Below the pieces are notes generated by a model. It did no database searches, was not told the origin of the DNA, and was given only the letters and a program-made list of their open reading frames with translations. 64,000 bases of DNA. Origin: Pseudomonas sp. ok272 (GTDB lineage Bacteria; Pseudomonadota; Gammaproteobacteria; Pseudomonadales; Pseudomonadaceae). The stretch is from assembly GCF_900109995.1 (NCBI RefSeq), contig NZ_FOCB01000002.1, positions 476,981-540,980 of the forward strand, given 5' to 3'. A program made the position numbers and the translations under genes. Within the stretch, counting starts at the first letter, position 1. Each line of letters starts with the position of its first letter. This document shows positions 32,197-41,391 of this stretch, in pieces.

Positions 32197-34118
32197 ACCG
32201 TCTTGCGCTGCTGATCGGCCTGGGCTTGAGCCTCAACGCCGAGGCAGCGCCAATGGCCTGGGACAGCATTCGCGACGCCAGCCTGTACCTACGAACCGAT
32301 CGCCCGGCCACGGTCACCGTCAGTTGGGTCCCGGCCTGGCAGGCCGATGCCAATGAAGAACAGCTGTACCTGATCGACGGCCAGGGTCGGCTCACTGGCG
32401 AACGGCAGATCAAGGCCAACGAAAGCCGTGGCAGCCAGCGCTGGCCCCTGGCACCGAGCGCCGCCAGCTATCGCCTGGAGATCCCCGGCTACAGCTTTCG
32501 ACGCTACCGGGTCGAAACCGATGAGCACACCGCCGTGCTGTTCGCCCCCGTCAAACTGCACTTCAGCGCCCACACCCGCGACGGCGATGAGCTGTACTTC
32601 AACGTCGGCGCCGGTGAACAGGCGATCCTGGCCGGCAAGTACCACGACGGTGTCAACGCCCTGCACGCCGAGCGCGTGAGCGACGACAAACAACTGGACC
32701 TGGTCCTCAAGCCCTACCGCGACTATTGGCAGTACGATCAGGTGGCGCTGCCGGTCGACACCGGCGAACAGGTCTGGCGCCTGACCCTGCGCGGCAGCGG
32801 CAAGGCGGCCTTCTGGCTCGACGGCACGGCCAACCTGTTTGCCCAGGCGCCGCAGTCGCTCACGCCCCTGCGCCAGGACGACGGCCAGGTCCACCTCACC
32901 GTGCGGGGCGACGTCATCGGCCGCACCCCGGACCTGGGCGCCGCCCTGCCCTACGCCTTGCCGCCACCCGAGACCGCAGCGCTGTTCGAGGCCCTCAAGC
33001 CCCGGGCGGCCACCTACTACAGCTTTGTCGACCTGAGCGCCAAGCGCCCGCAGTACGAAGACCCGTTCCGCCGCTTCTATCAAGAGCACCTGGGGATTAC
33101 CCACGACATCACCCTCCTGGCCGGCACCGGGCGGGTGGCCGACCTGCGCGCCGATACGGTGAGCAACGCCGGGCTCGACGCCTGGCTCGCCGGCACCCGC
33201 GCCCTGGGCGGCAAGGGGTTGCACTACATCGCTTTCGCTGACGAACCGAACCTCAACTACGCGAGCTACGCCGACTATCAGGCGATCTTCACCCACATGG
33301 CGCTCCAGGTGCGCAGCGACCCGGCCAACTACCGGGCCGGGGTGCGGATCGCCATGCCCGCCAGCTCTCGCCTGGTCAACGGCCCCCTGGCCGACAACGC
33401 CCGCGAGCGTCGGGGCATCGACTGGGCGCGACGCTTGCTCAAGGAGTCGGGCGAACAGATTGACGCCCTGGCCTGGCACGAGTGGATGGTCCGCGACTTG
33501 CTGGCCACCCGGGTCTACCGCGACACCGTGCGCCGCGCCGCCGACCTCGTGGGCCTGGACACCCAAGGCCGGCCCCGCAAGGCGCTGCTGCTGGACCAGA
33601 CCAACATCTCCAGCGGCCCGACCCTCAGCCCTTATGAGCAGGAGACCCACTTCGCCTCGCTGTGGTGGGCGTCAGTGGCGATCAACTCGGCCCAGGACGG
33701 TCTGCTGGACATGCTCAACTGGTTCCAGATCGACGACGAAGGCAACCACCGCAAAGGTATGTTGCGCGACACCGGCAACGAGCACTACGTCCTCAAACCG
33801 GTGGGCTACGCCCAGCAATTCATCGCCCGGCATTGGCTCAAGGACGTGGTGCGCCTGGACAACGACGCCTTCGAGGTCGACGTGCTGGCCATGGCCGATG
33901 GCCCACGGCGCAGCCTGCTGGGGGTCAACAAGACGCCACGGCGCCAGCAAGTCAGCGTGCTCGGTATCGCCGGCGCCTGCCCGACGCCGCGCGACGCCCT
34001 GATGGTCTTCGGCGCCGACAACCAGAGCCGGCCCGCCCCCTTCCAGTGCCTGGGCGGCCGGGTCAGCTTCGAGCTGCCGGGGGAAACCCTGTTCGCCTTG
34101 CGCTGGAGTGCGTCATGA
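32193..34118 (+). CDS. Periplasmic glycoside-hydrolase-like protein of the exopolysaccharide cluster
   Basis: A 641-residue protein with a short signal peptide (ALLIGLGLSLNAEA). Residues about 25-240 look like beta-sandwich modules. From about 260 a TIM-barrel-like domain follows, with IAFADEPNLNYASY placing Glu-351 in the DEPN motif, the acid/base position of GH39-type (clan A) enzymes such as PslG. The later ALAWHEWMV and LLWW-type strands fit. A clear second catalytic Glu is not obvious, since the expected strand reads LLDQTNIS. It may trim or release chains in the periplasm, as PslG does. Family placement needs profile comparison. Confidence 0.62.
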   Translation: MNRLALLIGLGLSLNAEAAPMAWDSIRDASLYLRTDRPATVTVSWVPAWQADANEEQLYLIDGQGRLTGERQIKANESRGSQRWPLAPSAASYRLEIPGYSFRRYRVETDEHTAVLFAPVKLHFSAHTRDGDELYFNVGAGEQAILAGKYHDGVNALHAERVSDDKQLDLVLKPYRDYWQYDQVALPVDTGEQVWRLTLRGSGKAAFWLDGTANLFAQAPQSLTPLRQDDGQVHLTVRGDVIGRTPDLGAALPYALPPPETAALFEALKPRAATYYSFVDLSAKRPQYEDPFRRFYQEHLGITHDITLLAGTGRVADLRADTVSNAGLDAWLAGTRALGGKGLHYIAFADEPNLNYASYADYQAIFTHMALQVRSDPANYRAGVRIAMPASSRLVNGPLADNARERRGIDWARRLLKESGEQIDALAWHEWMVRDLLATRVYRDTVRRAADLVGLDTQGRPRKALLLDQTNISSGPTLSPYEQETHFASLWWASVAINSAQDGLLDMLNWFQIDDEGNHRKGMLRDTGNEHYVLKPVGYAQQFIARHWLKDVVRLDNDAFEVDVLAMADGPRRSLLGVNKTPRRQQVSVLGIAGACPTPRDALMVFGADNQSRPAPFQCLGGRVSFELPGETLFALRWSAS

Positions 34119-35287
34119 GCACCCCGGCGCTGCGCTGGGCGTGGTGCACCTCACTGGACAGCGAGGACGTTGCACCGCTTGACTATGAAGCGCTGTGCCA
34201 ACGCATTCCCGAGGCCACGCCCTTCAACAACCTGGCCTGGCTGCGCGCCGCCGAGCACGCCCTGCCCAGCGACACGACGCTGCACGTCTTGCTCGGCTGG
34301 CAGGGCGAGCACCTGTGCCTGTGCCTGCCCCTGATCTGCCGCCGCGAACGCTTTGCCGGGTTGCCGTTCACCGTGGTGCGCCACTTGGGTTATCCGCTGG
34401 CCGACCGCATCGCCCTGCTCGCCAGCCTCGACGATCAACACGCACGCCAGGCCCTGGGCGTGATCCGCCGCCGACTGCCGCACGCCCTGCTGCAACTCAA
34501 TGAACTCGCGACGCCCCGGGATCGACAGCCGGCGCTGACGGCGTGGCTGCCCCTGAGTTCCACCTTCGAACACCGCATCAGTTGCCGGGTGCCGGTGCAC
34601 CGCATCAGCGAGGACGACCGCCAGGAAGTCTCCGGCGACCCACGCTACAAGCTGCGCCGGGCGCGCAAACGCATCGCCGCCTGCGGCGCACAGGTCCGCC
34701 GCCTGACCCCGGACGCCTCGAACATGGGACCGATCCTGGAGGCCATCGCCGAGGTCGAAGCCGTCAGTTGGAAGGGTGACGAGGGGGTGGGAATTTTCAG
34801 CGAGGCGCGGCATCGGCACTGGATGAGCGAGGCCTTCACCGCCCTTGCGGCCCAAGGGCAGGTGCGGGTGGTGTTGCTGGAGCTTGCGGGGCGCTGCATC
34901 AGCTATCGCCTGGGCCTGTTGGCACAGGGTCGGCTCTACGACTACAACCTGGCGTTCCTGCCCCAGTACGCGGACTTGGGCAGCGGCCGCGTGCTGCTTG
35001 ACGAGTGGATTCGTTGGGGGCTGGACGACGGCTGGCTGTGGATCGACGCTTCGCGCGTGAGCCTGGACAACTCCAGCCATCAATTGCACGAGCGTATGAC
35101 CGGCCAACGGGAGCACTGGCGCTGGAGCTTCTATTCATGGCGCCCCAGCGGTATTTGCCTGGGCCTGGGCCTGCGGCTCTGGCAGCACCTCAAACCTCGA
35201 CTCAACGCATGGCGGGCCAGACACCGCCCAGCCAATGCCCCTGCCATGGAGCACGAGCATGCCTCGCCACCTCATCGTCAACGCTGA
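34115..35287 (+). CDS. FemAB/CelD-like GNAT acyltransferase
   Basis: A 390-residue soluble protein. The N-terminal part has PFNNLAWLRAAE and the C-terminal GNAT half has YKLRRARKRIAACGAQVRRL, EAVSWKGDEGVGIFS, and ISYRLGLLAQGRLYDYNLAF followed by YADLGSGRVLLDEWI. This is the pattern of acetyltransf_6 (CelD/BcsL-like) proteins found in many exopolysaccharide clusters. It probably transfers an acyl or aminoacyl group to a sugar of the repeat unit. It overlaps the glycosidase-like gene by ATGA and the next gene by 29 bp. Confidence 0.82.
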   Translation: MSTPALRWAWCTSLDSEDVAPLDYEALCQRIPEATPFNNLAWLRAAEHALPSDTTLHVLLGWQGEHLCLCLPLICRRERFAGLPFTVVRHLGYPLADRIALLASLDDQHARQALGVIRRRLPHALLQLNELATPRDRQPALTAWLPLSSTFEHRISCRVPVHRISEDDRQEVSGDPRYKLRRARKRIAACGAQVRRLTPDASNMGPILEAIAEVEAVSWKGDEGVGIFSEARHRHWMSEAFTALAAQGQVRVVLLELAGRCISYRLGLLAQGRLYDYNLAFLPQYADLGSGRVLLDEWIRWGLDDGWLWIDASRVSLDNSSHQLHERMTGQREHWRWSFYSWRPSGICLGLGLRLWQHLKPRLNAWRARHRPANAPAMEHEHASPPHRQR

Positions 35288-36050
35288 CGACTTCGGGCTC
35301 AGCACGAACGAGAACGCGGTGATCCTGGCGGCGTTCCAGGCCGGGGTGATCAGTTCCGCCACCGCCATGGCCAACATGCCGGCCTTCGCCGCCGCGTGCG
35401 CGCTGGCCCAACAGCCATTGCTCAAAGGCCGCGTGGGCCTGCACTTCAACTTGACCTATGGCCGGCCGCTGAGCCGGGCCATCCTCCGGCAGCCGAGGTT
35501 CTGCAACGACGCTGGCGAGTTCGACCTGAACCTGCCCCGCCACCGCCTGTGGCTCAACCGCCAGCAGCGCGCGGCGGTACTGGAGGAACTCCAGGCCCAA
35601 TGGCAGCAGTGCCTGGACCACGGCGTGCGCCCCAGCCACCTGGATTCCCATCAGCACGTGCACAACATCTGGCCCATCGGCGAACTCGTCGCGCGCTTCG
35701 CCGCCCAGCAAGGGGTGCCGGTGCGCCTGGCACGCAACCTGGGGCACAACCTCAGCCTGCCCAAGCGCGTGTTCAAGCATTGCCTTAACCAACGTTTGCG
35801 CAGCCTGGCCGGGGCGACGGCCGACTATGTGTGCACCCCCGCGGACGTGCGCAACGCCGCACCACCGACCGACGGCGTACTGGAAATCGTCACCCATCCC
35901 ACCGCACTCGGCAGCGACTTTGGCGACGCGTACCTGAATCCGGACGAATCCTTGAGCGCGCTGCTGGACAACCGCCTGGCTGGCGTACCACGCGAGGCCT
36001 ACAGCGTCGTGCTATCTGACCCACGCAACGCGGCGAATGCCCTGGAGTGA
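35259..36050 (+). CDS. ChbG/HpnK (YdjC)-family carbohydrate deacetylase
   Basis: A 263-residue protein with HLIVNADDFGLSTNEN (metal-binding Asp-Asp) near the start, VGLHFNLTYGRPLS, and SHLDSHQHVHN (metal His). It ends with an EIVTHPTA-like motif typical of the family. ChbG removes acetyl groups from chitooligosaccharides and HpnK acts in hopanoid synthesis; here a sugar of the polymer or its precursor is the likely substrate. ATG 35259 has a GGAG site and gives the conserved N-terminus. It overlaps the acyltransferase gene and is the last gene of the cluster. Confidence 0.88.
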   Translation: MPRHLIVNADDFGLSTNENAVILAAFQAGVISSATAMANMPAFAAACALAQQPLLKGRVGLHFNLTYGRPLSRAILRQPRFCNDAGEFDLNLPRHRLWLNRQQRAAVLEELQAQWQQCLDHGVRPSHLDSHQHVHNIWPIGELVARFAAQQGVPVRLARNLGHNLSLPKRVFKHCLNQRLRSLAGATADYVCTPADVRNAAPPTDGVLEIVTHPTALGSDFGDAYLNPDESLSALLDNRLAGVPREAYSVVLSDPRNAANALE

Positions 36051-36065
36051 GCCGGTAGGCTCACG
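36048..36065 (+). terminator. Weak hairpin at the end of the exopolysaccharide operon
   Basis: GTGAGCC and GGCTCAC form a perfect 7-bp stem with a GGTA loop, overlapping the stop codon of the last gene. No T run follows, so termination may be poor or Rho-dependent. Confidence 0.35.
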
Positions 36066-36219
36066 GCTTAAGCGGCCGCTCCTGGTCACGCTCGGACAAC
36101 TCCTTGCCGTCGTCGGGGTGCTTCCAGGTTTGCGAAGGCGGGTTTTCCTCCTCGCTCGCCTCTTCCTCATGCGCCTGATCGTCAACGTCGTCCGGTTCGT
36201 GGGGCTTTGGGGTCGCCAT
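36061..36219 (-). CDS. Small acidic hypothetical protein, 52 residues
   Basis: A hydrophilic, Glu/Asp- and Pro-rich protein (MATPKPHEPDDVDDQAHEE at the start, ERDQERPLKP at the end) without hydrophobic core residues, probably disordered. A GGAG site lies 10 nt before the ATG. The longer frame to 36381 has no ribosome site and is unlikely. It reads against the exopolysaccharide operon and away from the TonB receptor. I do not recognise a function. Confidence 0.55.
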   Translation of the reverse strand: MATPKPHEPDDVDDQAHEEEASEEENPPSQTWKHPDDGKELSERDQERPLKP

Positions 36220-36391
36220 GGCCGGTACTCCTGAGGTGTGTTTGATCATTAAGGATAGAACACCGCCTTGGTTTCGTCGGGAACACCGCCCGCTGCGCAA
36301 TCCGAATCGGGCGGCGGTGATTGCCCTGGCCCGAACGATTGTCGATGGCGGTAAAAGTTCGCCACCGTTACACGCTGTCACGATTGAGAAG

Positions 36392-36414
36392 CATTATCGG
36401 ATTGATTGATAATG
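36392..36414 (+). promoter_or_regulatory. Candidate Fur-related inverted repeat upstream of the siderophore receptor
   Basis: CATTATC and GATAATG are perfect inverted repeats separated by 9 bp, 48 bp before the receptor ATG. The GATAAT/ATTATC words are those of Fur boxes, but the spacing and orientation differ from the standard 19-bp box. Iron regulation of the receptor is expected from its family. Confidence 0.4.
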
Positions 36415-36462
36415 GTTCGCAGATGAGAATCCCGCCTTCTTACTCAAGGAGGCGTTTTCCCC

Positions 36463-38634
36463 ATGTCCGATCAATCAAGCCCACAGCGTCCGCACACCTG
36501 GCGTCTGTGGTCGACCTCTCTCGGCCTGATGGCTTTCTCCTGCGGCGAAGTCGCCCTGGCGGAAAACCGCAACGATGGCCAGAAGGTCAAGGACGGCGCA
36601 CAAGCCTTGACGCTCGATGCCACCGATGTGGTCGGCGAGCATCACGACGGCTACAAGGCCGACGTCTCCAGTTCGCCAAAATTCACCGCCCCGCTGCTCG
36701 ACACCCCGAAATCCGTCACCATCATCACCGACACCCTGATGCAAGAGCGTGCGGTCACGTCCCTGGCCGATGCGCTGCGCACCACGCCGGGCATCACCTT
36801 TGGCGCCGGCGAAGGTGGCACGCCGCTGGGCGATCGGCCGTTCATCCGTGGCTACGAAGCCAGTACCGACATCATGATCGACGGCATCCGCGACGTCGGG
36901 CGCATTTCCCATGAGTCCTTCAACGTCGAGCAGATCGAGATCGTCAAGGGCCCGGGTTCGGCCTATTCGGGGCGCGGCTCGACCGGGGGCAGCATCAACC
37001 TGGTGAGCAAGACCGCCAAGGCCGAAGACTTCACCGCCGGCAGCCTCAAGCTGGGCACCGACCAGTTGCGGCGCACCACCGTCGACATCAACCAGTACTC
37101 GCCCGAACACAACATGGCATTTCGCTTGAACGCCATGAAGCACGAAGCCGACACCCCGGGCCGCGACGACGTCGAAGTCAGCCGCTGGGGCCTGGCGCCG
37201 ACCTTCTCCTTCGGCCTGAACACCGATACGCGCGGCACCATCAGCTACTACCACCTGCAAAGTGACGACATCCCCGACCAGGGTCATCCGGTGTCGTTGA
37301 TCACCAACAAGCCGGTGGATGTGGACCGCGACAACTTCTACGGCTTCGCCGACCGGGACTTTCGCAAGACCTCCGCCGACCTCGCCACCGTACAACTGGA
37401 GCACGACTTCAGCGAACACCTGACCCTGCGCAACACCACCCGGGGCGGGCGCACCCTGCAGGACTATGTGGTGAGCCGTCCCTCGGTCACCCGTGAGCAG
37501 GAACTGGCCGGCGTCGTCGATCGCGGCCCCGCCCGTGGACGCAATGCGGTCACTCACTCGCTGGTCAACCAGACCGACGTGTTCGGCAAGTTCGACACCG
37601 GGTTCATCCGCCACAGCTATGTGGCCGGCCTGGAGTTCTCCAAGGAAAACATCGACAACAAGGCGCGCTATGCGCCGGTGGGCAAGGACCCGGGCAACCT
37701 CTACCACCCCAACCCCAACGATCCGTTCAAACCGGTCAAGGCCGGCGACTACAGCCACAGCGAGGTTGATCACAACAACCGTGCCGCCTATGTCATGGAC
37801 ACCCTCAGCCTGCACCGGCAATGGGACCTGAACCTGGGGCTGCGCTATGACAGCTACAAAGTCGAAGACGACGCCCAGCGCAACAACACCCACCTGTGGA
37901 ACTACCAGGTGGGTGTGGTCTTCAAGCCCCTGCCCAACGGCAGCATCTACCTGTCCTACGGCACCTCGTCCAACCCGTCAGGCGAAACCGCGGGCCAGTC
38001 CGGCGGTGCCGATGGCCCGGCGGGCGGCGGCATGAACAATCTGGACCCGGAGAAAGCGCGCAGCATTGAGCTGGGCACCAAGTGGAACGTGTTTGACGAG
38101 CGCCTGGCGCTGACCGCTGCGATCTTCAAGACCGAGAAAACCGACGCCCGCTCCTATGACCCGCTCACTGGCCTCACCGCCCTGACCGGCGATAACGAAG
38201 TGACCGGCTTTGAAGTCGGGGCCAATGGCTTTATCACCGACCGTTGGGAGATGTCGGCGGGCTACACCTACCTTGACGCGAAGAACACCAATTACAGCAG
38301 CAAGTCGGAGAACTTCGACGGCAACCAGTTGAAGTTCATCGCCCCCAACAGCGCCGCCGTGTGGACCACCTATGCGCTGACCGACCGCTGGAAGGTCGGC
38401 GGCGGGGCCAACTACATGGATGAACGCTACCTGGACGATGCCAACATCCGCACCATCGACGCGTACTGGCGCTATGACGCGATGGTGGCATTCCGGGTCA
38501 ACAACAACCTGGACCTGCAGTTCAACGTGCTCAACCTGACCGACGAAACCATCTACGACGCCTCCCACGTAGGCATCTTCGCCACCGTGGCACCCGGTCG
38601 TTCGGCAGAGATGACGGCCAGCGTGCGGTTCTGA
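36463..38634 (+). CDS. TonB-dependent siderophore receptor (catecholate, Fiu-like)
   Basis: A 723-residue outer-membrane receptor. It has a signal peptide (SLGLMAFSCGEVALA), a TonB-box-like segment (LDATDVVGEHH), a plug domain (PKSVTIITDTLMQERAVTSL through IEIVKGPGSAYSGRGSTGG), and a 22-strand barrel ending APGRSAEMTASVRF with a terminal Phe. The sequence ALRTTPGITFGAGEGGTPLGDRPFIRGYEA is close in style to Fiu-type receptors for linear catecholates. The length is normal. An AAGGAGG site lies 12 nt upstream of the ATG. It appears monocistronic, with a strong terminator 17 bp downstream. Confidence 0.93.
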   Translation: MSDQSSPQRPHTWRLWSTSLGLMAFSCGEVALAENRNDGQKVKDGAQALTLDATDVVGEHHDGYKADVSSSPKFTAPLLDTPKSVTIITDTLMQERAVTSLADALRTTPGITFGAGEGGTPLGDRPFIRGYEASTDIMIDGIRDVGRISHESFNVEQIEIVKGPGSAYSGRGSTGGSINLVSKTAKAEDFTAGSLKLGTDQLRRTTVDINQYSPEHNMAFRLNAMKHEADTPGRDDVEVSRWGLAPTFSFGLNTDTRGTISYYHLQSDDIPDQGHPVSLITNKPVDVDRDNFYGFADRDFRKTSADLATVQLEHDFSEHLTLRNTTRGGRTLQDYVVSRPSVTREQELAGVVDRGPARGRNAVTHSLVNQTDVFGKFDTGFIRHSYVAGLEFSKENIDNKARYAPVGKDPGNLYHPNPNDPFKPVKAGDYSHSEVDHNNRAAYVMDTLSLHRQWDLNLGLRYDSYKVEDDAQRNNTHLWNYQVGVVFKPLPNGSIYLSYGTSSNPSGETAGQSGGADGPAGGGMNNLDPEKARSIELGTKWNVFDERLALTAAIFKTEKTDARSYDPLTGLTALTGDNEVTGFEVGANGFITDRWEMSAGYTYLDAKNTNYSSKSENFDGNQLKFIAPNSAAVWTTYALTDRWKVGGGANYMDERYLDDANIRTIDAYWRYDAMVAFRVNNNLDLQFNVLNLTDETIYDASHVGIFATVAPGRSAEMTASVRF

Positions 38635-38650
38635 TCCGCAGCGCCCATAA

Positions 38651-38686
38651 AAAAACCTGCGAGCGCACACGCGCTCGCAGGTTTTT
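38651..38686 (+). terminator. Strong bidirectional terminator after the receptor gene
   Basis: A 16-bp perfect inverted repeat, including A and T tracts, around an ACAC loop; the GC part is CCTGCGAGCGC. It can end the receptor transcript and any transcript coming from the tRNA side. Confidence 0.92.
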
Positions 38687-38724
38687 ATGCATCTGAGGGC
38701 AGCCTGAACCTCAAACGCCAGATA

Positions 38725-38752
38725 CAAAAAACCCCGGTCTTTCGACCAGGGT
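38725..38752 (-). terminator. Terminator of the tRNA-Val/Asp/Asp transcript
   Basis: On the minus strand ACCCTGGTC pairs with GACCGGGGT (one G-U) around a GAAA tetraloop, followed by six T. It lies about 75 bp past the last tRNA-Asp. Confidence 0.88.
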
Positions 38753-38827
38753 CTTTGCTATCGACTCGAAGTTAACCAATGGTCTTCTTCGTAGCTTCAA
38801 GGCGTTCAGTGGGCCTTGAGGCAGATA

Positions 38828-38904
38828 TGGCGCAGCGGACGGGACTCGAACCCGCGACCCCCGGCGTGACAGGCCGGTATTCTAACCGACTGAACTACCG
38901 CTGC
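38828..38904 (-). tRNA. tRNA-Asp (GUC anticodon), copy 2
   Basis: 77 nt with encoded CCA; acceptor stem GCAGCGG/CCGCTGC, anticodon loop CTGTCAC giving GTC, and T-loop GTTCGAGTC. The sequence is identical to the copy at 39001. The two Asp genes and the Val gene lie on one strand 55-97 bp apart and probably form one transcript. Confidence 0.97.
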
Positions 38905-39000
38905 GTATCGCTTTGAGCTGACGCTCAATTAACTCGTCTGACTGAAACCTTGAAACTTCGGCTTCCAATCTCGAACCAGGCAAGCCTGACTCGGAAAATA

Positions 39001-39077
39001 TGGCGCAGCGGACGGGACTCGAACCCGCGACCCCCGGCGTGACAGGCCGGTATTCTAACCGACTGAACTACCGCTGC
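39001..39077 (-). tRNA. tRNA-Asp (GUC anticodon), copy 1
   Basis: 77 nt with encoded CCA, identical over its whole length to the copy at 38828. The identity ends at the gene edges, so the duplication is old or maintained by conversion. Confidence 0.97.
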
Positions 39078-39132
39078 GCGTCGGTGGAGGCTTTTCAGCT
39101 TCCATCTTGCTTTCGCAAGACTCTCAAGGAAG

Positions 39133-39208
39133 TGGTGGGTGATGACGGGATCGAACCGCCGACATTCTGCTTGTAAGGCAGACGCTCTCCCAGCTGAGCT
39201 AATCACCC
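39133..39208 (-). tRNA. tRNA-Val (UAC anticodon)
   Basis: 76 nt with encoded CCA. Acceptor stem GGGTGAT pairs with ATCACCC, the anticodon loop is CTTACAA (TAC), and the T-loop is GTTCGATCC. It is the promoter-proximal member of the tRNA group. Confidence 0.97.
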
Positions 39209-39357
39209 GTTTGCTTCTCCGAGGCCGCGAAATTTACGCAGATACCGAAGCTAAGTCAATAGCACGGTTGAAGTTTTTCTGAAAAAGACAAAATCATGTC
39301 AGCTTCCAGGAAAGTCCCCCCACGCCAGACCGCCTACCTCGCGGCCCCGCCCCGCCG

Positions 39358-40134
39358 TTACGCGCTATAAATCATTTTCTTGGTCATGCCACCGTCGACC
39401 ACAAACTCCTGGCCCGTGACAAAGCCGGCATTGCGCGACAACAGCCACGCCACCATCGCCGCCACGTCCTCGACCGTACCGACCCGGCCCGCCGGGTGCT
39501 GGGCATGATCGGTATCGCTCAATGGCTCGGCACGCCGCGCCGAAGGGTCGCGGGCATCGATCCAGCCGGGGCTGACCGCATTGACCCGGATCTCCGGCCC
39601 AAGGCTGATCGCCAGCGCATGGGTCAAGGCCAGCAAGCCGCCCTTGCTCGCCGCGTAGGCTTCGGTGTCCGGCTCTGATTGGCCCGCACGGGTCGATGCC
39701 AGGTTGACGATGGCGCCATTGTGGGCACGCAGGTACGGCGCACAGTGCTTGGCCAACAGCATCGGGCCACTGAGGTTGACCGCCAGCACCCGGTTCCAGT
39801 ACGCCAGGTCGAGGCTTTCCAGGGTGATATTGCGCGGGTCAGCCACCGCCGCGTTGCACACCAGCGCATCGAGGCGACCGAACTGCCCAAGCACCTCGGC
39901 CACGCCCTGGGTCACCTGCTGCTCATCGGCCACGTCCATGCTGATAAACCAGGCATGCTCGCCCAGGGCCTTGGCCACCCTGGAACCACGCTCGCGATCC
40001 AGGTCGGTCAACACCACCTGCCAGCCTTCCGTGATCAGCCAGGCAGCGATCCCCAGGCCAATGCCACGGGCAGCCCCAGTGACCAGGGCAACCCGGCCAT
40101 TGGACTCGCCAACGGGCGCAGACAACTCGATCAC
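39358..40134 (-). CDS. Short-chain dehydrogenase/reductase
   Basis: A 258-residue classical SDR oxidoreductase. It has the cofactor motif [12 protein letters not shown] near residue 20, an NAAV-type motif (CNAAVADP), catalytic Ser in LASTRAG, and YAASKGG (Tyr and Lys). It ends near [13 protein letters not shown]. An acidic residue after the second strand (TDLDRERG) favours NAD over NADP. The ATG overlaps the metZ stop, so it is translated together with metZ. The substrate is unknown. Confidence 0.92.
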   Translation of the reverse strand: MIELSAPVGESNGRVALVTGAARGIGLGIAAWLITEGWQVVLTDLDRERGSRVAKALGEHAWFISMDVADEQQVTQGVAEVLGQFGRLDALVCNAAVADPRNITLESLDLAYWNRVLAVNLSGPMLLAKHCAPYLRAHNGAIVNLASTRAGQSEPDTEAYAASKGGLLALTHALAISLGPEIRVNAVSPGWIDARDPSARRAEPLSDTDHAQHPAGRVGTVEDVAAMVAWLLSRNAGFVTGQEFVVDGGMTKKMIYSA

Positions 40135-41342
40135 AACGCCGCCAGACCGCGCGCCAGGTCCGCTTGCAGGTCGGCCAAGTCTTCCAGGCCGACCGCGACA
40201 CGGATCAAGCTGTCACGAATCCCGGCCGCCTCACGCTCTTGCGGCGCCAGGCGGCCGTGGGAGGTGGTGCTCGGATGGGTAATGGTGGTCTTGCTGTCAC
40301 CCAGGTTGGCGGTGATCGAAATCAGCCGGGTCGCGTCGATGAAGCGCCAGGCGCCCTCTTTGCCCCCCTTGACCTCGAAACTCACCACCGCGCCGAAACC
40401 TTTCTGCTGGCGCTGGGCCAGTTCGTGCTGCGGATGACTCTTGAGGCCGGCGTAGTGCACTTTCTCGATACCGTCCTGCTGCTCCAGCCACTCGGCCAGT
40501 TGCTGGGCATTGGCGCAGTGCGCTTTCATCCGCAGGCTCAGGGTTTCGAGGCCCTTGAGGAAGATCCAGGCATTGAACGGGCTCAAGGTGGGTCCGGCGG
40601 TGCGCAGGAAGCCGACGATTTCCTTCATCTGCTCGCTGCGCCCGGCCACCACGCCCCCCATGCAACGGCCCTGGCCGTCGATGAACTTGGTCGCCGAATG
40701 CACCACCACGTCGGCACCCAGCTTCAGCGGCTGCTGCAAGGCCGGCGTGCAGAAGCAGTTGTCGACCACCAGCATCGCGCCCTTGGCGTGTGCCACTTCG
40801 GCCAACGCGGCGATGTCCACCAGTTCGGCCAGCGGGTTGGAGGGCGACTCGACGAACAGCAACTTGGTGTTGGCCTTGATCGCCGCGTCCCAGCCGGACA
40901 GGTCCGCCAGGGGCACGTAGTCGACTTCGATGCCAAAGCGCTTGAAGTACTTCTCGAACAGGCTGATGGTCGAGCCAAACACGCTGCGCGAGACCAGCAC
41001 ATGGTCGCCGGCGCTGCACAGGCTCATCACCACCGCCAGGATAGCTGCCATGCCGGTAGCCGTGGCCACGGCCTGCTCGGCACCTTCGAGCGCAGCAATG
41101 CGCTCTTCGAAGGCGCGAACGGTCGGGTTGGTATAGCGCGAGTAGACATTGCCCGGCACTTCGCCGGCAAAGCGCGCCGCGGCATCGGCCGCGGTACGGA
41201 ACACATAGCTTGAGGTGAAGAACATTGGCTCACCGTGCTCCCCCTCGGGGGTACGGTGCTGACCGGCGCGGACGGCCAGGGTATCGAACGCTACACCATC
41301 GAGGTCGCTGTCCAGCCGACCGGCATCCCAATCCTGACTCAT
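40131..41342 (-). CDS. metZ: O-succinylhomoserine sulfhydrylase
   Basis: A 403-residue PLP enzyme of the Cys/Met metabolism family. It makes homocysteine from O-succinylhomoserine and sulphide in methionine synthesis. The PLP-binding Lys is in [24 protein letters not shown] and [16 protein letters not shown] are other family motifs. ATG 41342 has an AAGGAG site and yields the usual [11 protein letters not shown] start; the longer frame adds 16 residues from upstream non-coding sequence. Its position after purF is the conserved Pseudomonas order. Confidence 0.95.
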   Translation of the reverse strand: MSQDWDAGRLDSDLDGVAFDTLAVRAGQHRTPEGEHGEPMFFTSSYVFRTAADAAARFAGEVPGNVYSRYTNPTVRAFEERIAALEGAEQAVATATGMAAILAVVMSLCSAGDHVLVSRSVFGSTISLFEKYFKRFGIEVDYVPLADLSGWDAAIKANTKLLFVESPSNPLAELVDIAALAEVAHAKGAMLVVDNCFCTPALQQPLKLGADVVVHSATKFIDGQGRCMGGVVAGRSEQMKEIVGFLRTAGPTLSPFNAWIFLKGLETLSLRMKAHCANAQQLAEWLEQQDGIEKVHYAGLKSHPQHELAQRQQKGFGAVVSFEVKGGKEGAWRFIDATRLISITANLGDSKTTITHPSTTSHGRLAPQEREAAGIRDSLIRVAVGLEDLADLQADLARGLAAL

Positions 41343-41391
41343 GCTGTCACTCCTTGCCCTGCTCTTGATAGAAAAGCCCGATAGATACAAA

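Noticed and set aside
20189..36050. Calling the cluster psl because of the GH39-like protein and GT2/GT4 enzymes
   Set aside because: The gene order, the separate Wza/Wzz/ATPase trio, the ChbG deacetylase and the UDP-glucuronate epimerase do not match the Psl locus; naming it would be unsupported.
36475..37893. 472-codon frame opposite the TonB receptor
   Set aside because: Antisense to a receptor with intact signal, plug and barrel; Val/Gly/Asp-rich shadow.
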